A stretch of DNA of 64,000 nucleotides from Alphaproteobacteria bacterium (GCA_020632885.1 JACKEQ010000003.1:62001-126000); one strand, 5' to 3'; positions 49,904 to 59,066 are shown, counted from the stretch's first letter. Made by a program: numbers and translations. The notes: a model not told the origin generated them from the sequence alone.

Positions 49904-50605
49904 ATGCAGTGCCCCCGTTGCTACTTCTCCAACCCCGCCGGCACCCGTGTCTGCGAGTACTGCGGGGCCCGCCTCGAAGGCACCACCGACACCCAGTCGC
50001 GTCCCGCGAGCGCGTCGGCCAAGCGCAAGACGATGCTCGGCCCGCTGCCGACGAAGCCCGAGAGCGCCGGTGCGCCCCCGCCACCACGCCCCCAGACGCG
50101 GATCGATCCCGACGATCCCTTCCGCATCGCCGCACAGGGCGTCGGGGCCACGCAGGTCGGCCACATCGCCCCGCCCGCGCCGGAGCCTCCTCCCCCGCCT
50201 CCGCCGGAGCCCCCGAGGCCCCGGGGCGCTGCACGGCCCACGATCGTCACGGCACCGCCCGTGGATCAGCCCGCCGTGGCGGGCTCCGCGCTGGTCCTGT
50301 CCGCCGGGGGAGAGGTCCGCGCCGTCGTCCTTCGTGAGGGGCGCACCCGGCTCGGCCGGCGGCCGGATGCCGAGATCGTGGTCGACGACCCCGAGGCGTC
50401 CACCGATCACGCCCTGCTGCGGATCGACGGCGATCGGGCGTGGCTGCTCGACACCAGCGCGAACGGCACGGTGGTGTCGGGCGTGCCGTGCATCAACGAC
50501 CGCGCGGAGGTCACGAGCGGCTCGGTGCTGGTCATCGGGAGCACGGCGATCGTGATCCAGCTGCTGGACCCCGAGGCCAGGGCCCATCTGGTGGGCCTCG
50601 GCTGA
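49904..50605 (+). CDS. Zinc-ribbon, Pro-rich linker, FHA protein
   Basis: 233 residues. The N-terminal four-Cys ribbon is CPRCYFSNPAGTRVCEYCG. A Pro-rich linker (about 55-115, including PPPPPPPEPP) separates it from an FHA domain at about 135-225 with LGRRPDAEI, STDH and SANGT, all canonical phosphothreonine-binding positions. The ATG at 49904 follows GAGG closely; an ATG at 49892 would add four residues. It starts 39 bases after the kinase stop and overlaps the next gene by one base (TGATG). It is probably a soluble adaptor in the phospho-signalling cassette. Confidence 0.88.
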   Translation: MQCPRCYFSNPAGTRVCEYCGARLEGTTDTQSRPASASAKRKTMLGPLPTKPESAGAPPPPRPQTRIDPDDPFRIAAQGVGATQVGHIAPPAPEPPPPPPPEPPRPRGAARPTIVTAPPVDQPAVAGSALVLSAGGEVRAVVLREGRTRLGRRPDAEIVVDDPEASTDHALLRIDGDRAWLLDTSANGTVVSGVPCINDRAEVTSGSVLVIGSTAIVIQLLDPEARAHLVGLG

Positions 50606-52074
50606 TGGTCCTCTGGGCGACCGTCGCCCTGGCGGGCCGGGGAGCCGTGTGGGTCGATCCCCCGTCGGTGTCGGACGGCGTCCTCGCGGCCACCGTGCGC
50701 CTCGAGGAGGACGTCGATCCCGCCGCCCTCGAGCTGCTCGCCGACGACGCGGTCCTCGCGGTCACCACCCGGCGCGCGGAGGACGGCGGGTCCACCACCC
50801 TCCTCGCCTTCGACGCAAGCGGCAGCTTTCGCGGGCACTACGCGAAGGCGCTCGGCCTCGCGACACCGCTCGCTGCACGCGTGGATGCAGATCACGCCAT
50901 GGGGCTGATGGTCTTCGGTCGCCAGACCCACGCGAGCCCGGTCACGAACGACCCCGCGGCCTTCCGGGCGCAACTCGACGCCGCCCGCGCGGGCGAGGCG
51001 GTCCAGAAGGAGACCCGGCTCGCGGCCGCCCTGCTGGACGGGCTGGATCGGCTGGTGGACGCCCGTCCGTCCGAGCGCGGCGGCCTCCGCCGGTTGGTCG
51101 TGTTCACCGACGCCGGCGAGGAGTCGAGCGTCTTCTCGCCCGACGAGGTGGTGAAGGCCGCCCACGACCGCCACGTCCGGGTCGATCTCGTGGTGTTCGC
51201 GCGGTCCCGCGACCCCTCGTTCGCCGAGGATCTCGATCGGCTCACCCGAATCGCGCGGGCCACCGGCGGTCGCGTGCTCGAGGTCCACGATCACCAGGTG
51301 GACGACGAGGCCCTCCTCGACCTCTGGGCCCGTCCCAGCGGGCTGTTCGCCCTCTCCGCGCCAGTCTGCGGCGACCGTCCACCCGCGGTGGTCGTTCGCG
51401 GTCCTGCTGGCGTCACCACCGACGTCGTGCCGCTGGCGGGTCCGCTGGTCCCGTGCGCGAAGGGGGCTCAGCGCGCAGCGCAGACGTCCACGCGCCCTGC
51501 GCCCGGGTCCGCGCGCGCGGCGACGAAACCCGCGAGCCGGGCGGCCGGGCTCCTGTGCCTCCTGGCCACCGCGGCCACGTTCGTGGGCCTGCTCGGCGTG
51601 GCGCTGTGGCTCGCACGACGGAACGCCGCCCCCCCTGCCCCACCCGCTCCGATCGCGCCACCCCCGCCGGATCCCCCACCTCCGGAGCCAACGCCTCCGG
51701 AACCCCCTCCCGAAATCGACGAGAAACCCGTTTTCTCCATGCGACTTCCGGAGACCCACCTCGTCGTCGTGGGGGGTGATCTCCCGCGCGGCACCCGCTG
51801 GCGTTTCGCGGGTCGTATCCTGCGCGTCGGTGCCAACCCCGAGGAGAATGACGTCGTGGTCGATCTGCCACAGGTCAGCGGAGCCCATGCCCGCTTCGAG
51901 CTGTTCCCGTCCGGGGCCGTGTTCGTCGAGGATCTCGGCAGCTCGAACGGCACCTGGGTCGACGGGGAGCGGCTCCGCCCCGGAGCTCGCGCCGAGGTCG
52001 CACGTGGCGCGAAGGTCGCCCTGTCGAGCCAGCTCACCGTCTCCATCGACGGCACCGACGTGAGCCGCGCATGA
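50605..52074 (+). CDS. Signal peptide-VWA-TM-FHA membrane protein
   Basis: 489 residues. A short hydrophobic N-terminus (MVLWATVALAG) is followed by a von Willebrand A domain (about 60-260). Its MIDAS motif DASGS is at residues 70-74, and VVFTDAGEE matches the third MIDAS loop. A membrane helix lies at about 313-336 (GLLCLLATAATFVGLLGVAL). A Pro-rich linker then leads to an FHA domain (about 390-485, VSGAHARF and SSNGTWVDG). The likely topology is VWA outside and FHA inside, which would connect an extracytoplasmic ligand to cytoplasmic phosphothreonine. Its stop overlaps the PP2C start by four bases. Confidence 0.88.
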   Translation: MVLWATVALAGRGAVWVDPPSVSDGVLAATVRLEEDVDPAALELLADDAVLAVTTRRAEDGGSTTLLAFDASGSFRGHYAKALGLATPLAARVDADHAMGLMVFGRQTHASPVTNDPAAFRAQLDAARAGEAVQKETRLAAALLDGLDRLVDARPSERGGLRRLVVFTDAGEESSVFSPDEVVKAAHDRHVRVDLVVFARSRDPSFAEDLDRLTRIARATGGRVLEVHDHQVDDEALLDLWARPSGLFALSAPVCGDRPPAVVVRGPAGVTTDVVPLAGPLVPCAKGAQRAAQTSTRPAPGSARAATKPASRAAGLLCLLATAATFVGLLGVALWLARRNAAPPAPPAPIAPPPPDPPPPEPTPPEPPPEIDEKPVFSMRLPETHLVVVGGDLPRGTRWRFAGRILRVGANPEENDVVVDLPQVSGAHARFELFPSGAVFVEDLGSSNGTWVDGERLRPGARAEVARGAKVALSSQLTVSIDGTDVSRA

Positions 52075-53198
52075 GCCAGGCCACCGTCGAAGACCTCGCC
52101 CTGGCCACCAGCACCCACATCGGGCTGGTGCACCACACCAACGAGGACAGCTACACCACGTTCCCCGGGGAGGACGGCGGGCACGCCCTGGTCGTCTGCG
52201 ACGGCATGGGGGGCATGGGGCGCGGCGACGAGGCCAGCCGGATCGCGGTGGACGTGATCGAGCAGCAGCTCTCCCGCGGCCGTGGCTTCCCGCCCGATCG
52301 CATGCGGGCGGCCGTGATGGCGGCCGACGTCAGCATCCGCAAGCAGCTCGCAGTTCCCGGCAACACCCCCGGCTCCACCGCGGTGCTCACCTACGTGGAC
52401 CACGGGCTCGCCCACGTGTGCTGGGCGGGCGACAGCCGCGCCTACCTCGTGCGTGACGGCGTCGTCATCGCCCGCACGCGCGACCACAAGCTGGTCAACG
52501 AGCTCGTGGATGCCGGCGAGCTCACCGAGGCCGAGGCGCGCCAGTCCAGCCTCGCCCACGTGGTCACCAAGGCGCTCGGAGGCCGCGGGCCCAGCGAGGC
52601 CACGATCCAGCCGGACGTGCTCGCCCACCCCTGGAAGCTCCGCCGGGGCGACCACATCGTGCTCTGCTCCGACGGCCTGTGCGATCTCGTGGAGGACGCC
52701 GAGCTCCCGATGATCATGAAGGGGCTCGAGCCCCAGCAGTGTGTCGAGAGGCTCACGGCCACCGCCCTCGACCGCGGGGGGCACGACAACATCACGATCA
52801 TCGTGGCGCGCTGGGACGGCGAGGACTTCGACGAGGAGGCCAAGGAGACCCCGGTCATGGGTCTGGAGCGCGACGTCTACGCGCCCCACCGCAGCCTCAA
52901 CGACACGTGGGAGCCCAGCGAGGACGAGGTGGACGCCTTCGACGACCCCACCACCGTCGACGTCCCGCTCGACCCCGCCCTCGAGGTCACGGTGCCCCCG
53001 CCGCCCGAGCGCGACGAGACGCCCACGCCCTCGGCCCGCCAGGAGCCCCGTGCCGCCGAGCCCACCGAGGAGCCGCGCACGCGGATGGCCATCGCCATCG
53101 CCGTCGCAGCCCTCGTGCTCATCGTGCTGGCCGTGTTGGTCGCCCAGGGGGTGTTCACGGGGGCCTCGGTCGACACCATCGGGGCCGCACCCAAGTGA
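52071..53198 (+). CDS. PP2C-family protein phosphatase with C-terminal membrane anchor
   Basis: 375 residues. All PP2C metal and catalytic motifs are present: HHTNEDSYTTFP, VVCDGMGGMGRGDEAS, WAGDSRAYLVRDG, LCSDGLCDLVED and GGHDNITIIVARW. The catalytic domain spans about 10-250. An acidic/Pro linker follows, and a single helix near 343-365 (IAIAVAALVLIVLAVLVAQG) anchors it with the phosphatase inside the cell. It should remove phosphate from Ser/Thr residues placed by the cassette kinase. It overlaps the genes on both sides by four bases. Confidence 0.94.
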   Translation: MSQATVEDLALATSTHIGLVHHTNEDSYTTFPGEDGGHALVVCDGMGGMGRGDEASRIAVDVIEQQLSRGRGFPPDRMRAAVMAADVSIRKQLAVPGNTPGSTAVLTYVDHGLAHVCWAGDSRAYLVRDGVVIARTRDHKLVNELVDAGELTEAEARQSSLAHVVTKALGGRGPSEATIQPDVLAHPWKLRRGDHIVLCSDGLCDLVEDAELPMIMKGLEPQQCVERLTATALDRGGHDNITIIVARWDGEDFDEEAKETPVMGLERDVYAPHRSLNDTWEPSEDEVDAFDDPTTVDVPLDPALEVTVPPPPERDETPTPSARQEPRAAEPTEEPRTRMAIAIAVAALVLIVLAVLVAQGVFTGASVDTIGAAPK

Positions 53199-55210
53199 TC
53201 GCGGGCCTCCTGGCCCTCGTCGCCACGGCACTCGCCGGCCCATCCACCGAGCCGGGCACCGAGCTGGTCATCGTGCTCGACAACAGCTGCTCGATGATCG
53301 AGCCGCACTCCACGAAGGACCAGCTCCAGAAGCCGGCGGCCGATCCCGACCGGCGCGCGGTGCTCGGTGCGCAGATCGTGGACGCCCTGGCTGCGGGAGA
53401 CGATCGGGTCCAGGTGCTCGCCTTCCCGCTCCAGGAGCGCACCGGCGTGCTCGAGGTGGACGGTCCGGCCGCCATCCGCGACATCGGACCCGCCTCGGGG
53501 ACGTGGTTCACGGGCCCGCTGGAGCGGGCACGGCAGATCCTGGTGGGCAGCTCCAAGCGCGACCGCATGCTCATCGTGCTCTCCGACGGGGCCCCGACCG
53601 ACTACGACCAGCCGGCCCGCGGCCGCGAGCTGCTGGGGCTCGACCAGGACGGGCGGGCCTTCGAGACCCTCGTGCTCGGGCTGTTCCCCGACGAGGAGCC
53701 CGAGGCGGAGGGCTTCCTGCGCGCCCTGGCGCGCTTCCCCGAGGACTACCATCGCGTCGACGACGGGGGCGCCGTCGTCTCCCACTTCACCGAGGGCTAC
53801 GCACGGGCGCTCGGCTCCAAGGCGCTGACGGGAACCCTCTCGAGCGGGGGCTCCACGTCGTTCGATGTGGGTCGCTACGTCACCGAGGTGCTCGCGGTCA
53901 CCACCACCGTCGACCGCAGCGGCCCCTACAGCGCCGAGCTGAAGCGCGGCGGGCGCACGGTCCCGGTGCAGGCGGCCGGCGACAACGGCTGCACCCACGG
54001 GACGCGCAAGAACCCCGCCCTGTGCAACCCGCCGCGCATGCACTTCCAGACGTGGCGGGCCTCCCACGACCCCGCCCGTCCCTCGTCGTGGTCGCTCACC
54101 GTCCCACGGGCCGGCGGTGACGTCGCGTACGGCGTGATCCTCCGCTACGACCTCTTCGCCGAGGTCGACGCCACGGAGCCAGCGAAGGTCGACACGCCCG
54201 CGAAGATCCGGGCACGCCTCACGTGGAACGGAGAGACCTTCGACGACGCCGAGTTCTTCGGGAAGGACGGCTTCACCGCGGAGGCCATCGCGAACGGCGA
54301 GCGTGTCCCCCTCACCCACGTCGGCGCGGGGGTGTTCGAGGGCGACTACACCCCGCGCTCCTCGCGTCCGGTGCCCGTGGTGGTGCGGTTCTCGAACACC
54401 TGGATGCAGAAGCTCGGTCAGGGCACGCTCTCGGTGGTGAAGCCACCCCCGCTGGAGCTCGCGGGCACGGAGGTCCTCGACTTCGGGAGCTGGCGCGGCG
54501 GGCGCTGGGCCACCACGAGCTGTCAGGCGCTCACGCTGGTGGGCAACCACGGCTTCGACCACGCCACCGTGCAGTTCGACTTCCGTGGCCTGCCCGCGGG
54601 GTCCAGCCTTGAGCTCGCGCCCAACGGGCAGGGCTGGCAGGTCTGCGCGCGGGCGAAGGGGTGCTGCGGGACCCTCGACACCGACGCCACCACCGCCTTG
54701 GTCGCCCGGGCCACGGACGCCGAGGGCAGCACGGCCGAGCGCACGGTGCGCGTGGTGTTCCACGTCGATCGGACCGGCTTCCTGAAGTGCTGGTGGCCCT
54801 GGATCTGCGCGCTCCTCACACTGCTCGTGGTGTTCTGGTTCCTCTACGGCTGGATCCGGCCCCACGACTTCGACGAGGAGCTCACCGTCCGGATCGCCGG
54901 GAGCGAGCGCCAGCTCTCGCGCTCCGCCGCGCTCGTGTTGCGCGAGCAGCCCCGCGGCCGCCGTGGCTTCTACCGCAACGCCCGGGTCTCGCTCACCCAC
55001 GCGGGTGACTTCGTCGCCAAGACCCGCGGTGCGGCCTTCTGGATCGAGGCCACGGGCTCGGGCGAGACCACGATCCACCTGCAGGGCCCCCTGGAGGTCA
55101 TGGACCGCCGCACCAAGCAGTGGAAGCCGCTGACCCCCGAAGAGGCGGCAGACGGCCTGCGCACCAACATCGTGTACCGCCTGGGCGACGTCTACTACCG
55201 GTTCCAGTAG
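53195..55210 (+). CDS. Exported VWA protein with C-terminal membrane helix and cytoplasmic beta-domain
   Basis: 671 residues from GTG 53195 (GTGA overlap). The signal-like N-terminus MIAGLLALVATALAGPS is followed by a VWA domain with MIDAS DNSCS at residues 29-33 and LIVLSDGAPTDYD. Long beta-rich extracytoplasmic regions follow, with several cysteines (GCTH, LCNPPR, CARAKGCCG). One membrane helix is at about 533-556 (WPWICALLTLLVVFWFLYGW). The last about 115 residues (LTVRIAGSERQLSRSAALVL onward) should lie in the cytoplasm; their fold is unrecognised. It is the last gene of the cassette. Confidence 0.87.
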   Translation: MIAGLLALVATALAGPSTEPGTELVIVLDNSCSMIEPHSTKDQLQKPAADPDRRAVLGAQIVDALAAGDDRVQVLAFPLQERTGVLEVDGPAAIRDIGPASGTWFTGPLERARQILVGSSKRDRMLIVLSDGAPTDYDQPARGRELLGLDQDGRAFETLVLGLFPDEEPEAEGFLRALARFPEDYHRVDDGGAVVSHFTEGYARALGSKALTGTLSSGGSTSFDVGRYVTEVLAVTTTVDRSGPYSAELKRGGRTVPVQAAGDNGCTHGTRKNPALCNPPRMHFQTWRASHDPARPSSWSLTVPRAGGDVAYGVILRYDLFAEVDATEPAKVDTPAKIRARLTWNGETFDDAEFFGKDGFTAEAIANGERVPLTHVGAGVFEGDYTPRSSRPVPVVVRFSNTWMQKLGQGTLSVVKPPPLELAGTEVLDFGSWRGGRWATTSCQALTLVGNHGFDHATVQFDFRGLPAGSSLELAPNGQGWQVCARAKGCCGTLDTDATTALVARATDAEGSTAERTVRVVFHVDRTGFLKCWWPWICALLTLLVVFWFLYGWIRPHDFDEELTVRIAGSERQLSRSAALVLREQPRGRRGFYRNARVSLTHAGDFVAKTRGAAFWIEATGSGETTIHLQGPLEVMDRRTKQWKPLTPEEAADGLRTNIVYRLGDVYYRFQ

Positions 55211-55230
55211 GCCTCGCTGCCCGGATCTCT

Positions 55231-57465
55231 CTACCGGGCCGTCTGGACGGGGCTCTCCTCCTCCCCGAGGACGCTGCGGGCCATCGCCATGCCGTCGTCC
55301 GCCATGCCGAGCTGCACCACCAGGCCGAGGAAGCTGAAGTACGCCCGGAGCCCGAAGAGGTGGTAGGGCTGCAGCGTCTGGTCGGCGCGCAGCCGGAAGC
55401 CCGCCACCAGCCGGAAGGCGTCCTCGGGCGCCCAGGGCAGCGGCGCCCCGTCTGGCCCGGTCCGCCGGTACGTCTCCGGGTCGAACAGCGCGAGGAGCCG
55501 GTCGTAGTCGAAGTGATCGGGATCGGACGTGACGTTGAGGGCCCGTGCGGCCGGACGGAACCGCGCAGCGTCCCGAAGCACGGCACCCGCGACCAGATCC
55601 CGGATGTGCCCGTGGAGATCGGGCTCCCAGCGCTTGACGCACCCGAAGTCCAGGCACCACACGGTGTCGTCCGTGAACAGGAAGTTGCCCGGGTTGAAGT
55701 CCGCGTACAGGGCCCGGCTGCCCACGTCGCGCAGGAAGAACGCGTAGAGGGCCTCGGTCGCCCGCCGACGTGCAGCGCCGGACGCGCTGGTGGCGAAGGT
55801 CCGCATCCTCTCGCCCTCCGCGAGCTCCATCACGAGCACGCGCTCCGTCACGTAGTCGGGCAGCGGCCGGGGCACACGTACCCGCGGGTCGTCGGCGAAT
55901 CCGTCCGCGAAGACCCGCTGGAGCTCGGCCTCGCGGCGGAGGTCCGTCTCGGCGAGGAGCTCCGCCTCCAGCTCGTCCACCAGCTCGCCCCAGGGCGTGC
56001 GGGGCACCAGGATCCGCAGGAGGGGCACGCACAGACCGAGCATGCGGACGTCGTGCCGCACCGCCTCGCGGATGCCCGGGTAGAGCACCTTGACGGCCAC
56101 CTCGCGACCGTCGTGGAGCCGGGCCCGGTGCACCTGCCCTACGCTGCCCGTGCCGAGCGGGACGGGCTCCACGTAGCGGAAGAGCGCCCCGACGTCGTCG
56201 AGCTCCTCCGCCAGCACGGCCTCCACGTCCGCATAGGGCATGGGCGGGCTGGCGTCCGCCAGGGCGCCGAGCTCGCGGGCCACGCGGTCGGGTAGCGGCA
56301 GCCCCGCATAGCCGATGTGCTGGGCGACCTTCATCACCGGGCCCTTCATCCGCCGGGCATGGCGTGCCAGGACCCGACCGAGGGCCTCGCGCTCGGCCTC
56401 CTGGAGCCGCTTGGCTCGGGCCGTGCTGCGGAAGAGCTGGCGAACCCGCGAGGCGCCCAGGGCCACCCCCAGCTCGGCGACCAGGGACATCGTGCGCCCC
56501 ATCCGCCACGGCCGGCTCTCGGAGAGGACGGGAAGCTCCACGGTCTCCTGGATGTCGACGGAGGTGCGGTACACGTCGTCGGAGGCCCCTCCGCTCACGC
56601 GATGGCTCCAGTGCCGGAGCACGGCCAGGGTCAGCCCCACGATGGCGGATCTGCGGGCGCGGTAGCCCAGCCGGGCGACGGCACCGAGGGCGAGCAGCCC
56701 CCGGGCGCAGTCACCCCCGGTGAGCGCCTGCTCGAGGGGTCCCTCGAGGGCGAGGAGACGGTCGTCCACGCCAGCCAGGTCTGCTTCCAGCACGTCCAGC
56801 AGCGCGTCTCCCACGACGTCCGGCACGCGGCGGGGGGCGCGCAGCTCCGGCAGACCGTGGGCGAACAAGCGCGCGAGCGCCCGGTCGCGGGGCGTGACGA
56901 TCGTTGCACCGAGGCCCGCGACGTCGCCCGTGAGCGCCGACCGCGCGAGCGCCACCGCGAACCCGCTCTCCCCTGCGCGACGCGCGACCTCCAGGCACTC
57001 GAGCAGGTGGCCCCGTGCGAGGAGGCCCCCGACGGTCGAGGCTCCCGGTGGCGGCATGGCGGTCGGGACGTGCAGCACGTCCGCGATGGCCGCGGGTCCC
57101 GGACCGGGGCCGCCCGCCGCCACGGCGACAGATGCGAGCCACACCGCAGCGAAGGGCCTCCCGGCGGCACGACGGCCCTCGGAGGCCGCCTGGAGCAGGT
57201 CGACCCGCATCTCCAGGAGCCGCGACCGTCGCCAGTCGACCCGATGCCGATCGAGGAGCTCCAGTCCGAGCGCGAGCAGGACGTCGACTTCCCCGGGGTG
57301 GTCCGGGACCCTGGCCACCACGCCGCAGAAGGCGTCGAGCTGTTCCTCGAGACCCCCATCGGCGAGCGCACGCAGGGCGTCGGGCCCGTCAGCAGCGCGC
57401 CCGTTCCAGCGCTCGCGCGCCTCCGCGTATCCCCCGCGGCTCCAGACGACGTTCTCCCTTCCCAT
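55231..57465 (-). CDS. ABC1/AarF/UbiB-family atypical kinase with long N-terminal extension
   Basis: 744 residues, about 200-300 longer than typical UbiB/AarF proteins. The ABC1 core begins around residue 390: VPLGTGSVGQVHRA is the Ala/Gly-rich nucleotide loop, followed by VAVKVLYPG with the conserved Lys, then ALYADFNPGNFLF and VWCLDFGCVK. The first 300 residues are helical, Ala/Arg-rich and unrecognised. Family roles include coenzyme Q biosynthesis (UbiB) and lipid homeostasis. It converges with the VWA gene. The ATG at 57465 lacks a strong ribosome site; no better start is seen. Confidence 0.85.
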   Translation of the reverse strand: MGRENVVWSRGGYAEARERWNGRAADGPDALRALADGGLEEQLDAFCGVVARVPDHPGEVDVLLALGLELLDRHRVDWRRSRLLEMRVDLLQAASEGRRAAGRPFAAVWLASVAVAAGGPGPGPAAIADVLHVPTAMPPPGASTVGGLLARGHLLECLEVARRAGESGFAVALARSALTGDVAGLGATIVTPRDRALARLFAHGLPELRAPRRVPDVVGDALLDVLEADLAGVDDRLLALEGPLEQALTGGDCARGLLALGAVARLGYRARRSAIVGLTLAVLRHWSHRVSGGASDDVYRTSVDIQETVELPVLSESRPWRMGRTMSLVAELGVALGASRVRQLFRSTARAKRLQEAEREALGRVLARHARRMKGPVMKVAQHIGYAGLPLPDRVARELGALADASPPMPYADVEAVLAEELDDVGALFRYVEPVPLGTGSVGQVHRARLHDGREVAVKVLYPGIREAVRHDVRMLGLCVPLLRILVPRTPWGELVDELEAELLAETDLRREAELQRVFADGFADDPRVRVPRPLPDYVTERVLVMELAEGERMRTFATSASGAARRRATEALYAFFLRDVGSRALYADFNPGNFLFTDDTVWCLDFGCVKRWEPDLHGHIRDLVAGAVLRDAARFRPAARALNVTSDPDHFDYDRLLALFDPETYRRTGPDGAPLPWAPEDAFRLVAGFRLRADQTLQPYHLFGLRAYFSFLGLVVQLGMADDGMAMARSVLGEEESPVQTAR

Positions 57466-57589
57466 GGCGCGAGCATACCGGACGTGATCGCCCTCCAGCG
57501 TCGCGACCCGGTCTGGCGATCCGTCCGACGAGGCTTTGGGGCCGGATGCCGCGGACCGTACTCCTGGGACATCACCCTGGAGGTCCACC

Positions 57590-58228
57590 GTGCTGCTCTG
57601 GCTCGTCGCCTGCGGCTCCCCCACCCCCGAGCCCGCACCCGAGCCCACCGCGGCCGGCGAGGCGTTCGCCTTCGACACCTTCACCCTGCCCTGCAGTGAC
57701 CCGGGCCTCCGCTACTCCGAGCCGGGTGACGACGGGCGCCTCTGGCTCGCGAAGCTCCCGCCGCCACCGGAGCCCGCGGTCGTGGAGAGCCTGCGGGCCT
57801 ACATGACGGACTCCACATTCTTCGGGGACTTCGGGTGCGACCCTGCCCTCGGGGTGGAGCTGGTCTGGGCCCTGGGGCCGTCCTCGGTGGACCCGGGTGA
57901 CGTCGATCTCGCGTCCGCCGCGGTGGAGACGGTCCCGTTCGTCGACGATGGCGGTGCGGGCGACGCGCTGGAGGGCGCGCTCTACCTCGCGGAGCACACG
58001 CTCGACGTCCCCCTCGAGGTCACCACCGAGACGCTCTGGCTCGGCGTCCGCGTGCGCACGTCCGATGCGCCGGCCTTTGGGGGGTCCTGCATCGCGACCT
58101 GCGACGCCGCGGGCGCCGGCCACAGCTTCTCGGGCGCACCGACCCCGCCCCACGACTGGATCGACGTCACGGGAGCCGCGTTCATGACGGGCGTGAGCGG
58201 CCACTGGCGCGATGCCGACGTCCCTTGA
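57590..58228 (+). CDS. Lipoprotein of unknown function
   Basis: 212 residues from GTG 57590, with GGAGG ten bases upstream. MLLWLVACGSPTPEPAPEP is a lipoprotein signal (lipobox LVAC) with a Pro-rich spacer. The body contains beta-rich sequence (ETLWLGVRVRTSDAPAFGG) and several cysteines (CSDPG, FGCDPALG, GSCIATCDAAG). It probably forms disulphides outside the cytoplasm. No family is recognised. It is divergent from the UbiB-family gene and is followed by the Cys-rich secreted gene after 22 bases. Confidence 0.75.
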   Translation: MLLWLVACGSPTPEPAPEPTAAGEAFAFDTFTLPCSDPGLRYSEPGDDGRLWLAKLPPPPEPAVVESLRAYMTDSTFFGDFGCDPALGVELVWALGPSSVDPGDVDLASAAVETVPFVDDGGAGDALEGALYLAEHTLDVPLEVTTETLWLGVRVRTSDAPAFGGSCIATCDAAGAGHSFSGAPTPPHDWIDVTGAAFMTGVSGHWRDADVP

Positions 58229-58250
58229 ACCCATCCACATCGGAGGCCCC

Positions 58251-59066
58251 ATGAACCGCATCCTGATCGGAGGGCTGCTCGCCCTCGCCCACCTGCTCCC
58301 CACCGCGCACGCGAGCGAGGAGACCGACTGCGCGCTGGCGATCTGCCAGCAGGAGTGCGCGGACGGCCTGCTCCCGTTCAAACAGAGCTGCCAGTTCTGC
58401 GACTTCGCCGAGGGCAACTGTGAGACCGAGCAGTGCATCACCCAGTTCGAGGGCTGCCTGCCCGGCGAGATCTGCGATCTGCTGTACGAGGAGATGGTGA
58501 ACGGGCTGTGCATCCAGTCCAACAGCCATGCGGGCTGCATCCAGGAGGTCCTGGAGACCACGACCCAGTGCAGCTCGGACCCCGTGGGCTCGGCGGTGTC
58601 CCAGGGGCTCACGGGCGCCACGGACGCGTACGTGGCCGCCTTCGGGCCGGCGAACGTACCGACGGATTCACAGCCCTTCGCCGACGACCTCCAGGCGGCG
58701 CTGGACGCCCTCGTGGCCGGCGGTTGCCTCGACATCGCCGAGACCACGCAATGGGCCTCCGGCTACTTCGGACGCCGCGAGGGTGCGGGCGAAGACGAGA
58801 GCGGACCGCTCACCGACGTCGCCCTCCAGCGCAAGGCGAGGACGTTCGGCTTCGTTCGCTCCGACGGCATCACGGTCGGATCGGCAGGAGGCCACACGTC
58901 GACGTACACGTACTCGCGGTCCCTCGCGGCCACCTCGGCCCCCAACGGCTTCTTCGTGGGCCGGAACGTGGTGGTTCAGGGCACCCGGGGCGTCTGGGTG
59001 GGGCTGACGGGCACCTGCGACGCGGACGTCGATCCTCTGCCGATCCTCCTGTCCACCTGGCTGTGA
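58251..59066 (+). CDS. Cysteine-rich secreted protein
   Basis: 271 residues with signal MNRILIGGLLALAHLLPTAHA and a GGAGGCCCC ribosome site. The first about 75 mature residues are unusually Cys-rich (CALAICQQEC, SCQFCDFAEGNC, CITQFEGCLPGEIC), suggesting a disulphide knot. The second half is Gly/Ser/Thr-rich beta sequence (GGHTSTYTYSRSLAATSA, FFVGRNVVVQGTRGVWVGL). No recognised family. It probably shares a transcript with the lipoprotein gene just upstream and with the glycosyltransferase gene 30 bases downstream. Confidence 0.75.
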   Translation: MNRILIGGLLALAHLLPTAHASEETDCALAICQQECADGLLPFKQSCQFCDFAEGNCETEQCITQFEGCLPGEICDLLYEEMVNGLCIQSNSHAGCIQEVLETTTQCSSDPVGSAVSQGLTGATDAYVAAFGPANVPTDSQPFADDLQAALDALVAGGCLDIAETTQWASGYFGRREGAGEDESGPLTDVALQRKARTFGFVRSDGITVGSAGGHTSTYTYSRSLAATSAPNGFFVGRNVVVQGTRGVWVGLTGTCDADVDPLPILLSTWL

